NCBI GenBank assembly: GCA_015350385.1
Contig: WNKI01000001.1
Span: forward strand, 12,087,329 to 12,151,328
DNA: 64,000 bases
Origin: Aculops lycopersici
Taxonomy: Eukaryota; Arthropoda; Arachnida; Trombidiformes; Eriophyidae
Direction: 5' to 3'
Under the pieces are notes generated by a model. The model saw only the letters and a list, made by a program, of their open reading frames with translations. It had not been told where the DNA came from and did not search any database. Every line of letters starts with the position of its first letter. Positions within the stretch are counted from its first letter, which is position 1. Of the stretch, positions 47,245-57,963 are shown piece by piece. The position numbers and the translations under genes were made by a program.

Positions 47245-47802
47245 ATGTCCAGCCACCACCACCCAAGCTTCAGGCTCCAAAAGTACGTCTGTGATTTCGA
47301 TGGCTGCAATAAGTCGTATGGAAAGAAATCGCACCTCACCTGCCATTGGAGAACTCACACCGGCGAGAAACCATTCGAGTGCCAATGTGGCAAGAGATTT
47401 ACAAGATCAGATGAACTAGCTAGACATAATAGAACTCACACCGGCGAGAAGAAATTCACTTGTCCATATTGCGCCAAGAAGTTCATGCGCAGCGATCATC
47501 TCACTAAACATGCCAAAAGACACCCCGAGTTTAATTTAGATGAATTTATTGTTGCCAAGAGGAGACTCGACGATTTGGTTGGCCTCGAGCAAGTTGATTT
47601 GAGTTTGTCTGGCTCGTCGCCGTCGCAACAACGAGAGAAGAGCAAGATTTTCTTGCCCATGACCGAGGATTTGGCCAACGAGTCCAAACAGCCAACTAGT
47701 TTGCAGCAAAACAATAACAACAACAGTAACAATAGGTTTAAGAACCAAATAATTATAAGTGACATGATAATAAGTTTGGAATCTAAAGCTAGAGCCAAGT
47801 AA
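47245..47802 (+). CDS. Sp/KLF-type C2H2 zinc-finger protein
   Basis: A 185-residue protein (ATG 47245) with three C2H2 fingers near its start. Finger 1 is YVCDFDGCNKSYGKKSHLTC, finger 2 FECQCGKRFTRSDELARH and finger 3 FTCPYCAKKFMRSDHLTKH, joined by HTGEK linkers. The DNA-contacting residues and linkers are those of the Sp/KLF class, which binds GC/GT boxes. Finger 2 has only one residue between its two cysteines (CQC) instead of two to four. The C-terminal half is low complexity with an Asn run and no domain. Sp/KLF proteins usually carry fingers at the C-terminus after a long activation region, so an upstream exon may be missing. It converges with the kinase gene (stops about 140 bases apart). 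Confidence 0.8.
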   Translation: MSSHHHPSFRLQKYVCDFDGCNKSYGKKSHLTCHWRTHTGEKPFECQCGKRFTRSDELARHNRTHTGEKKFTCPYCAKKFMRSDHLTKHAKRHPEFNLDEFIVAKRRLDDLVGLEQVDLSLSGSSPSQQREKSKIFLPMTEDLANESKQPTSLQQNNNNNSNNRFKNQIIISDMIISLESKARAK

Positions 47803-47943
47803 ATATGAATTTGTGTGTGAATAATATAATATTAAGAGCACTAAACTCGTCGAAAACCCACTGAGATGATATGAGATTGAGTTTCCTTCGTATTGAATGC
47901 CATAAAGAAAAATTTTGTCTTTCGGATCACTATGTCGTCTTAA

Positions 47944-50900
47944 TTAGAATCCTTCAAATTCGATGTCGATACAGGAATTTGCAGTCTCACGAGAGTCGCG
48001 ATCATCGCTATCCGCGTTGTCGTCGTTGGTCTCCCCAAGTTCATAATTATCATCTGCCTCATTGTCGTCGGAATCTTGATCCGAAGAGTCTTCGTCTTCT
48101 TCTTCGTCGTCATCGTCATCGATTTGATGTCCAGTGGCACTATCAGTGTCGTCATCGTAAAAGTCTTCATCGGCTTGTTCCACTTCGCTTTCAGCTTTCC
48201 CATTCTCTTGATCCTCTCTTTTGCGACTGACGATCAGTATTGGTCCGTTCGTCGGTTTGTTGTTATGGATATTGATATTATTATTGTTGCTATTGGTATG
48301 GTTGTTGTTGTTGTTGTTGTTGGAGGTGGCGGTGGTTGTTGTTGTTGTCGTGGTAGTCGTTATTTGGTTTGCCTGCGGGTTGCATACTAAAATGTGGGGC
48401 GCCATAGAAGTAAACTCCTCAGCAAAATTGCTCACATCGAGCTCGTGTCTAATCTTTGGCTTGAAAGGAGCGCGAAGCTTTCGCTGAGCAAGAAGAGTCC
48501 AATTGATTGTGGCTAAAAAGGGGTGCTCTTTGAGTTGGCTTGCATCACTTTGGCCGCCGCCGAGACGTTGGCTGGGGTCTTTAACCAGAAGACGGCGTAG
48601 GAAGTCCTGCGCCTGTGGCGTCAGGTGCTCGGGAATGGGCGGGTGATATTTGAGTATTCGTTTGGCAATTTCGGCCTTGTTGTTGTGCTCGCCATCTACA
48701 GTAAATGGCGAGGTTCCAGTGAGTAGTTCATAGGTGAGCACGCCCACTGACCACCAGTCGACGCTGAAGTCGTGCCCTTCGGTTCCACCCTTGACTAGTT
48801 CCGGCGACATGTACTCTATGGTGCCGCAGAACGAGAAAGTCCTCATTTCCTATTAGGTTGAGTTGTTGCATGGTTGTTGTTGTTTTTGGTAAGTTATGAT
48901 AGTCGAAGATGTTGATTTCGTAGAGTTAGTAATGAGAGGGTTCATTGATTGGCAAGTGATTTTTGTCGGATTGTTGGGGAAGCGGTCGTGCTGTTGGTAT
49001 CGACGGCGCAACAGGTTGCTGCGTCAAGATCAACTTGTCGCAGTATCCAGTAGTCTGTCACTTGTCTGCAGGCTTTTGTGTGTCTGGTTTGCGAGAGGTT
49101 CTGTTGCGCAATGGGAATCAATTAGATCGCTCTTTATGGTCTACTGTCGCAACGTCCAAATAAGTGCGTCACAACATTTTGTTGTAGTTACCGAAGCATT
49201 AGCATGTTCAACGCTCAGGAAGCAAAATGAATGGGTGCATACTTGATAATAGGTGGCCGCCAAGTTGGCATTTGATTTCATAGTGTCGATCCCGTTTGCA
49301 GTTACATCTATCTCTTTCATTTCTATTTCAATGGCTCGATTGTCGGTCCAAAGGCGAACCTCAAACAGCACCAAAGTCTGATGACGCTAGTAGAGTTCAT
49401 CAATTGTAATTTGTGAATAATACTTACAGTTTCGTTTGGTGAGAATTCCTTACACAAACCAAAGTCGGTTAGTACGATGTGACCCTGAGGGTCTAGCAGA
49501 ATGTTTTCCAGTTTAAGGTCTCGATAAATTATTCCCAGCTGCGTGATGGCGTCATGGGCAAAAACGAGTTCAAGTTTAGGAAAGTTTTGTTGTGGTTAGC
49601 CTTTTGTTTACGTGAGTTTTTTTTCAGTTTCGCCTACAGAAGATGAGTGGATAAGTGTCGCTATGATGTTTCGAGTGAGTGAGTTGTCTCTATCGTAGTC
49701 TCAAGTGTCTTCAGTTGATAGGCTGAGCGACTGTCTATCCTATTAAAAGACACCAGACTCCAGAAAGAGATGATCAGATAGATGTTTTGCCGACAGAGGA
49801 GATATTGGGGCCATAGAAACTCCAATTCAGGTCAGCAAGTATGCGTCTTGTAATGTATCGGCGCATGTTGACATCAACACACGGCAACAAGAACAACAAT
49901 CTTGAGGCCGCCAGTCGGAAATTTTAAACCAAATCAAAATTGTTTTCTACTTTACTTGCAGAGTTTCTACTTTACTTGCCATCCATTTGAATCGTCTACC
50001 TTATACTCAAACTCGGAAGCATAACGACAGCAGCGATAGCGACAACAACAACAACGACAGCGGCGCGTGATAATGAATGGAGTTTTGTGTGCCAAGCTAG
50101 CTAGCCAGCCAGTGGGCGAAAGTGACAGCTGAGCAATCGCTTTTAGGGCCCCGCCGGCTAGACGCTAGTGAGCGCCGACTAACTGACTCGTAAGGATCAT
50201 CAAGTCGAGCGACGATTCCTAATTAGACGACTACCTTTCGGTCGGACTTTGTGTAGTTGGCTGGTGTAGTTTTCTAGTGAGCCGCTACATAACCATTCAA
50301 TGGCAACAAAGTAACTCGAGTTTCCGTGGTGTTCTTTCCGTCTTCACGAAGATCATCTTGATTGTAGCTGGCACTGCTAAGCTTGCTGGTCGGTTGTAGC
50401 CAGGAGGCCTCGCGGAAAGCTCAACAAGCAAGAGTGGCGTTGCCACAGTTGGTCTTGCAATTGGCTCGACTTAAAACTTGCTAACTCACTTTAGATATTT
50501 CTGAGACGGATACCGAAGGTTAGTGGAGTTTCTAGGAGAAGCAGTAGTTGTTGCTGTTGTTGTGGTTGGTTGACTGGCTAGCTGGATGGTTGGCAGGCCG
50601 AGGTCTCGTTGGAGGGGACGAGGAATCTCCGTCCGCTCGACGCGATTGACGCTACTAAATTTAGACACACAAACATGGCGGCCCACAATGCCACTATTGA
50701 AGCTAGAGAAAAAACATAACCAAACGACTTTGCAACACCTCCAAGTCCAAGGGGAAGCAAGGATTCTGCTGTCTCTCGTGCAGGTGAGAGCTCGTTGAGT
50801 TGGATTGAAATGCGATAACTTGCCTATTAGTTAAAGTACATTTGCAAGCTCGAACTCTTCTTCAACTCACTTGGGCTCATCCAGTTGCAAGTGACGGGCT

Positions 50901-52476
50901 ACGCAATACAAACACTCAACTCGAGTTCTAAAGTTGAGCCACCACCACAAGGCGAGCGATCGTTACTCGCATCGTACGGCCTTGACAGCTCCACTGGCCA
51001 ATCATACTCGCATCAGCTGGCATCGTACACTCGTTTGTCGCAGGCTTGCGTTAGTAAACAAACCGGTTGCTCGCCGCTCGTCGTACGCCCGCTACTTTGC
51101 GCGTTACGATGGGCACATGAATGTCATCGACCTCAAACAGTTGTAGCGGCCGCGGTGGAGACTGAGATGGCGGCGCCACAAATCTACCGACCGATCGACC
51201 GACGGCAACTCTCGTCGATCGTTTGATTCGTTGGGGGGTTATGCGTTGCCATTATCTCGACCGACCACGACGCTATTGTACCCTCTTCTCAATGATCCAA
51301 CGAGTCGCGTTGCTTTTTGTGCACCTGCAACTGACGCACAAAGTCATCATCATTAGCAACAGCGGGGTAGCAACTGTCAAACTATCTCGACCCCGAGAGA
51401 TAAAGTGATACTGGGCCCTTTAGTTGCCGATCAGCTGATTGCGCTCGAGTTGTATGCTGGTCTCGATGGATGGTTTGTAAAAATAACATCTAAAAGGGGA
51501 TGAAAAAGGTACTCACCTGGTGCAATTTTTCAAGAGCTAGTATGAGCTCGCCTATGTAAATCTTGGCATCGTCTTCAACAAAGTGATCCTTCTGGTAAAG
51601 GTGCGTGAATAGCTCGCCTCCGTTCACATAGTCGAGTATGAGATGGAGCTTGGTTTTGGTTTGAAAGGCATAGTGCATGGTGACTAGAAACGGCTCGCCT
51701 CGGATGGCCTCTAGGACTTTGCGTTCGGTACGAGTATGGTCTAATGACTTGGTGTTTTGGGGTTGTACCTCGGTGCTAAGCACCTTCATTGCATACAGTT
51801 TGCCCTTGTCGTGGCTGGTGAGTTTGCGGACCAGAAACACTTTACCGTATGCGCCTGCACCAAGTACCTTAAGGAGCTCAAAGTCCTCCATGGTCACCAC
51901 TTGTTGTTGGCGCTTTTGGATTTGCTGAGCGGGCAGGTGCTCGTGGAGTTGCCTTTGGTGGTGGTGCCTATGACTTTGGTTATGGTGTTGATTATGATGG
52001 TTTGGTTGGTTGTGGTGTTGTCTATGGTTCTTATGACTTCTGTGGTTATGGGATCTCGACTGGTGATTGTGTAATTGGTGGTTGAACTCATCAAATGGTT
52101 GCTCTTCCATTGGCTTAAAGGTTATAGCCGGTGCAGTGATTGGTGCCGCAATGGCGGCGCCTGCAAGTGGCACGGAAACATGGACACTGTTTGGTGGCAA
52201 TGGTTGCTGTTGGGGCAAAGCAATGAAGAGCTCGGTGTGACCGGACCCACAAGTCCAGCGCACTTTTTGCATCACTGACTCTTTGTTATTGTTTAAATGA
52301 TGGTTGCTGAGCAAGTCATCGGCAGTGCCATTCAACTTTGCCAGCTCCTCACAAGCGGCCTGACGCATCCTTTTGGGCAACGGTGCGCCGGCCTCTAGTT
52401 CTGCGGCGATCTCGGCGCCCGAAAAGCCAAGCAGGCGGACGGCCAAATTGGACTCGAGTCTGGGTTTCTTCTTCAT
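47944..52476 (-). CDS. MSK/JIL-1-like kinase with a single kinase domain
   Basis: Exons 52476-51517 (donor GTGAGT), 49538-49428 (acceptor CAG, donor GTAAGT) and 48849-47944 (acceptor TAG), all phase 0, give about 658 residues. A His/Asn/Gln-rich N-terminus (about 1-195) precedes an AGC kinase domain. Its motifs are VLGAGAYGKVFLVR, YAMKVL (catalytic Lys), YRDLKLEN, DFG, T-loop SFCGTIEYMSPELV and the AGC tail INWTLLAQRKLRAPFKPKIR plus LDVSNFAEEFTSM. These match the N-terminal kinase of MSK1/2 and fly JIL-1, which phosphorylate histone H3 and CREB. MSKs have a second, CaMK-type kinase that activates the first. Here it is replaced by Thr and Asn runs and an acidic tail (IDDDDDEEEDEDSS) ending IDIEFEGF. 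Upstream non-coding exons are possible. Confidence 0.88.
48850..49427 (-). other. Intron 2 of MSK-like gene
   Basis: A 578-base intron between the exon ending SPNET and the exon starting EMRTFSFCG. Nothing else was recognised in it; a 116-codon + open frame (48896-49246) has no motif. Confidence 0.6.
49539..51516 (-). other. Intron 1 of MSK-like gene
   Basis: An intron of about 2 kb, large for this window. It contains a CAA/CAG-rich stretch near 50025-50060 and several short open frames on both strands without motifs. Large first introns often hold enhancers or alternative promoters; that is inference. Confidence 0.55.
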
Positions 52477-54183
52477 TCTTTTCCTTGTGCTGGTGGCTCA
52501 ATGCAAATTCTATCAAGAGAATGGTTAATATGGTTAGTATGAGTTGCAAGTGTTTGGTGCTTAAGTTGCTACCGGCGGGTGTTGTGCAATATTCTGATCT
52601 CGCCCCCAGAACAATAACAAGTGGCTTATAACTTTAAAGTGGTACAAAAATGTACAGTGATACTAATTGCAGTAGACTCTTCCTTTTAGTGGTGGGCAGT
52701 TAAGCGGAAGGAAACAATAAGCAACAAGTTGGCGGCAGCTGATTGACTTGCTAGTTCCTTTTTGCAAATTCTCACTTCTGGTTTGCTCACGTTTTCTCTC
52801 CTCTTTCTTAGTATTGTTCACTTTTGGATGGATGAGTTTCTACTGATTGATTGATTATTTGATAGATGTAGAGATGATAAGGATAGTAATAGCTTTGAGT
52901 TTTTTGTGCTAATAATAACTAATGATGATTGGTGCTAGTATTGGTGTAGATTGCAATTCTAGCGGTAGTGTAAGTATTGGTTGATTTAGTGCGACTTCTA
53001 TGTGGCATCGTGAGGCTCTAGGTCCAAGTGAAAACAACAGCAAAGGTGCTTGTGGTTACTAATGAGATGCATCGATAAAAAGTATTGATTTTGTCCAATA
53101 TGGGCAGTCATCGGCTGGTTGTTGCCTGTTGCTAGATATAGGGACTTGGCGTCTTTTTCAGTCTTGCGTTTGATGCGGCACTAGCTTTTGTCGAATTGTT
53201 GGTCTCCCTTGTCCTTTTGTTTTTTACTAATTAGGACTGCAGATGAATTCGTCCGATTGATTCGTTGCAACTTGATAATTCTGGCTAGTAATAAGATGAA
53301 AACCTGCGAGGCACTTTGGGTTTTCCTGGCTTGCTGCTAACTCCGTCGTGTCACTTTGCAAACTCCGTTGCGTTTCGGTATTTCTCCCTAAGCGAGCGAG
53401 CAAAGTTTTCTAATGTTCTGCTAGCCAATTTGTGCGAGCGAGTGAATGCAAGTTTTTACTACTCGCAGTTCGATTTATGTGTGTAATGTCTGTTTGTCTG
53501 TCTGTCTCTATTTCTTGTGCGCGACTGCGAACGATGGAGATAAACTTTGCGGCTCTCGTTGCTGTTGGTGGCCCAAATGTTGCTGCGCTTTTTCCCCAGG
53601 CTCGATGCTCTTATCGAATGCCGATGATGGGCTAGCGCATATATGCGTCGATTTTGCAACGACTAAACTCTGGCTAGCCAATTGGATTGGCTACAACATC
53701 GAGCAAAGGAAGAGAACTTGGCCAATTTTGGCTGGTTGTGTGTGTGATTTGCACTGGCGAGCTTCTCGCGCGGCTGTTACAACGACTACGATGAGTGAGA
53801 TCCCAAAACTGAATACAATTTTGTTTTGAATTTTTCTGCTCAACTTCTCGTTGCTTCTGCTTTAGTTGCTGCTTAATTTCGTCCAATGAATTGGCCGCGT
53901 CGTTTTTGTTTTCCTAGTTAATATAAATCGCTCCGGTTTCCGTGGAAATGTCCTAATCTTGTGCGAGGATTGAACTAAATAATAGAGTTGAAAATAGATG
54001 AGCGAGTTTAATTGGAATCACTGCTCAATATTGGCGCAAGATTTCATAATAAATCTCGCATTAGTTTGAATGCAATGCAATATGTTAACGGTTCTCCTCT
54101 ACCGCTTCTATTGCTGCTGCTTCCTCCTCGAGAACAAATCTATCTATCGTTTGCTTCGCCTGTAAAGCTAAGTGAATCGCAAA

Positions 54184-54203
54184 AACAACAACAACAACAA
54201 CAA
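54184..54203. repeat. (CAA)n tract
   Basis: A short CAA tandem run inside the gene-free interval. Similar CAA/AAC runs encode Gln and Asn tracts in several genes of this window. Confidence 0.75.
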
Positions 54204-54784
54204 AGAAGACAACAACTTAGCGACGTCGATTGCGTAACAATAACGGTAATCTCTCGGCCTAATACTAATAGTTGGGTTTCTAGCGTCTTTATAATAACTG
54301 TCAAGTTGCGCGTCTTGCTCTTGGACTCACAATCTCTGGCTCGTCGAGTGCAACAATTGGAAGTTGATGTTGGGCACTTTGGTTTGAGATTTGGACCTGG
54401 CTTTGTAAAATGTTACTGTCATGTTATTGTTGTCGCCACTGTTGGCTGTTGGAAAATTTGGAGCCAATTGGATCGCGAGCTGCAAAAGAGTGCACAAGTA
54501 GCGGCTTGCTTTTGAGCCCTCGCTCTCAAGTGAAGTTCTGGCCGCAAGTTGGTCTCTCGCAAGCTAGCTGGCTTGATGGCTGGCTAAATAGCTTGGCGAA
54601 GGCTAGGCCATGGTGGTTGCTGTTACTGTGGTTGTTGCTGTTGCTGTTGCTGTCTTTGGCACCAAAACATGCAACAGCCGCGCATACAATTCCAATGGCA
54701 GTGCCTACTGCTACAACTCCGACTATACTACTAAACTAGCAGCTCACTTGCCGGGCAAGCCAACCAATGGGCAACAACGGCAAC

Positions 54785-54805
54785 CGACTGACTGACTGAC
54801 TGACT
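54785..54805. repeat. (GACT)n microsatellite
   Basis: About five tandem copies of a four-base unit (GACT) in non-coding DNA. Confidence 0.8.
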
Positions 54806-55281
54806 AACCTGGACGCAAACTTCGCCTTAGCTTAACGGCCGTCGTTGTTGTTGATGTTGTCGTTGTTCTGGTCGCCGCTACTCTCGGACGGCGCCTACAA
54901 CGAGAGAATAACGGACAAGCTTCTGGCGATCGGCGCAATAGCAGCCGCCCGCTCGCACGGCCAAGTCAATGCGAAGCCAGCCAGCAGCAGTTGGTCTTGC
55001 TGGCGAGCGAGCAAGCTCGCTCTTTGCCCACCAACTCAATGGGTCGCTTCCAATGGACACGGCGAGAAAGCGAGACTCGGATGCTTACTGTGCGAGCTAA
55101 CTCACTGCCAGCGCCTCTGAGTCCGACATTCCCGCTAGCCAGGGAGCTAGCGGAAATCTCGCCTCTCGGCCGCCGTCTAAACATCAAGCGAACAGTTACA
55201 GCCCATTGAGTCGCAGAGTCTGCGACTGTAAATTTTGCGCTCTTCCCGCTGGCACCTCAACCGGAGCGACTGGCCACAGAA

Positions 55282-55305
55282 AGAGAGAGAGAGAGAGAGA
55301 GAGAG
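55282..55305. repeat. (GA)n microsatellite
   Basis: About twelve AG dinucleotides in a row in the gene-free interval. Confidence 0.9.
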
Positions 55306-57755
55306 CCGCTCACATCCAGCGAAGCTTCGCTAGCCAGTCAGTCAGTCAAATAGGTAGCCAGCGGTTTAGTCTGTGCGGCGACCACTTGTTGCGCGCACTA
55401 ATTTACGCAACTATTATGATAGCACTACGGGAAAAATAAAAAATTACCGCGCGTGGCGCATGGAGCAGAGCAGAAGAGTTGAGCCTGCGGACTCAAACTG
55501 GTCGTTCAACGACTCAAATCTCTTCGCTACTCGTCCGCTCGCTCGCTCGCTTTTTGCGGCCGCTGCGTTCGCTCTGCCTTCTCTATGCGATCCACTCGCA
55601 CACTCGCTCACGCGAACGGGAGCAACAAAGCACCAGTCGCCAAGACAGCAACCACTTGTTGCCGTTGTCTTGCCGGCTCTGCCGCAACGGATCGAAGTTC
55701 AATCGGCTGAGCGAGCAACTTGGCCGCTCGTTGCTGCGTCTCACAAAAGTTAGCCTAGACTATTGCTATCTCGTTCGCTGCTAGTGCTGCTGCTGCTGGC
55801 GTCCTTTGCTCCTTTAGCTGCCGCCTCTGCTCTTGCTTCCACTTGTCGCACTTGCCGCGGCCCGGGAATCAACGTTTGGCCAGGTACAGTAGCAACAGCG
55901 ACGGCTCGACCATTTGCCAAGTGCGCGACCAGAATTGGAACGGTTGGAAGCAGCAGCAGAAGCAGGCAGAGATTCTCTCGCGCGCTTGGCCCACAGACAC
56001 ACTGACTCGAAGGCGACTCGTTTGCGGCCGGCCGCCGGCCGACTGGCTGGCAAATGAGATCAAGTGGCTGTCTGGCTGCGTGACCATAAGTGTCCCAGTG
56101 TGTGCATGCCACTATATTTTGTCTCTTCGGTATCGTCATCGGTCTCCTCGTTGTCCATGCGACGCCCTACTAACTCGTCGCCTTCTTCGTTGTTGAATGT
56201 TGACAAGTTACCTGGAGTAGCGAGCCATTGAAGCTTAGCCGCAGGTAAAAGCCAACAAGGAGATAAGATTCTGTTCACCGCTAAGTTTGGCTAAACTTAG
56301 CGATGGAGCAAAGAAAAACGCGAGCTAAATCTGGAATCTGGATCCCTCTTTGTTCGTCGCAATAAACTAGCTCGCTGTTCAGCCAGATATCTGCCGCTTT
56401 CATTCCATGTCTCTCCTCCTCTCTCGTCACCTAGCCACTTGTTGAATGTTGCAACGTAACGGCGCTGCGCCCACGACTAATTAGCTTGGCCAACTTGAGC
56501 CCGAAGTCGAGCTCAACGGCAAGCGCGCGCGCTGCCGTTGAGCTTGCAACACAGCCAGCAGCAGCGCGTTTTTACTTCGTCGTTTCGTAAACTGAAATTC
56601 TAGTTAGTTAGTCAGGTGGATAGTTAGCTAGATGGCTAATGCCAGCGCCACAGTGGAGCTTTTTGAATGCTTGGGCACGAATTTGGAGTTTAGTCGAGCT
56701 GGTGGCGATGTTGCCTGTGGTGCTGGCTGCACCGCGATGACTGAATCAGATCCGCGGAGCCCAGTTTAGTGCTTGAGTCAAAGTCGGAGCTCCAGAGCTA
56801 GATAGTTGCGCGAGCTCTCACAAGCTGAAGCAATAGGTGAGCTTGCAACCAAAACAACAACAACCATAACAAAACCAGCGAGAGCAACAAAAAAGGCTAG
56901 CTGAACAATGCTCAAGTTAATGGCTTTCCCTTGTCGTCGCTGCTCACCTGTGAGCGCGTGCTGATCCACCCCACCACCGTCGTCGTTAGTGCTGCCACAA
57001 CTACCACCACCACCACTGCCAGTGCAGTTGCCACTTGCTTCCAGGTGAACCAACCGCTCTTTTCCTTTCTCTGGGTTAGCTTACCTGAGAAGCTAACTGT
57101 TTTTGCTTGGGCGAGTACTTTTGCTAGAAATTCAACCCTTTGCTACCTGATGGCGAGAGTCATCGTCGTGGTTGCGTTTTGTGTTGAGCATAGAGTACGT
57201 GTCGCGCAGTTACAAAGTTGTTATTCTTGTTTCGATCTATCGTCGTCATCATTGCAGTCGGAGTTGCAATTTTGGTGGTTGCTATTGCTGTTGTGGTTGT
57301 TGTCGTTTCAGTTGGCCAATTGGTATAAGAACAACAGCAACCATTGGCAACTATAGACAGCAAGTGGCAGCGGGACGTCAGATAAGCCGGCAATGGAAAC
57401 TAGCGCGACTCAAGGCGCCATCTAGGCAAACGAAAGTCGCTTGATCTTATTCCTATTTGATTCATTTCAGATTAGAAATTAGCACCGACGAGTTGATTGG
57501 CTTGAAGGCGCAACAGCCACTTGTTGAGCTATAAGCAATCCGCTCCAGTGTACTGTGAGTGAGTTTTGTTGAGCTCTCGGCGGCGACCATAATTTCACTT
57601 GATCTACGCAGTTCGAGCTAACGAAAACAGAGAGCATGAAACGTCAAATTCTCGCCCTAAGTTTGGCCAAATCAAGTTTACTTTGGTTTACTCCAGTGAT
57701 TGTAGTAGCTTTTCCTGTTTATTTACCAACGACAACAATATCAACAGCAACAACA

Positions 57756-57800
57756 AAATAATAATAATAATAGTAGTAATAGTAGTAATAATAATAATAC
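57756..57800. repeat. (AAT/AGT)n compound microsatellite
   Basis: ATA/AAT triplets interrupted by AGT triplets, about 45 bases, shortly after the 3' end of the Caps gene. Confidence 0.85.
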
Positions 57801-57963
57801 TGTCCACAACAAACTCGCTGCCTGGATGTTGGAGTCTTTGTTGCCTCGCCATCACTTGCTCGTTATCAATATTTGCTCTAGTTTTGATGTCGTTGAGTTA
57901 GATTAATCCATTTCCATAGCGTGAATTTGTAGATTAAATGACTCAAACACAGATTGAGTTGTA

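Larger units (their letters stand above)
52477..57963. other. Gene-free interval upstream of MSK-like gene
   Basis: About 5.5 kb without a convincing gene. It has open frames up to 167 codons on both strands, none with a domain and many overlapping. Several short tandem repeats lie in it. It probably contains the MSK-like promoter, 5' UTR exons and the 3' flank of the Caps gene. Confidence 0.4.

Noticed and set aside
54012..54515. A 167-codon + frame
   Set aside because: It includes a CAA microsatellite read as Gln and no recognisable domain.
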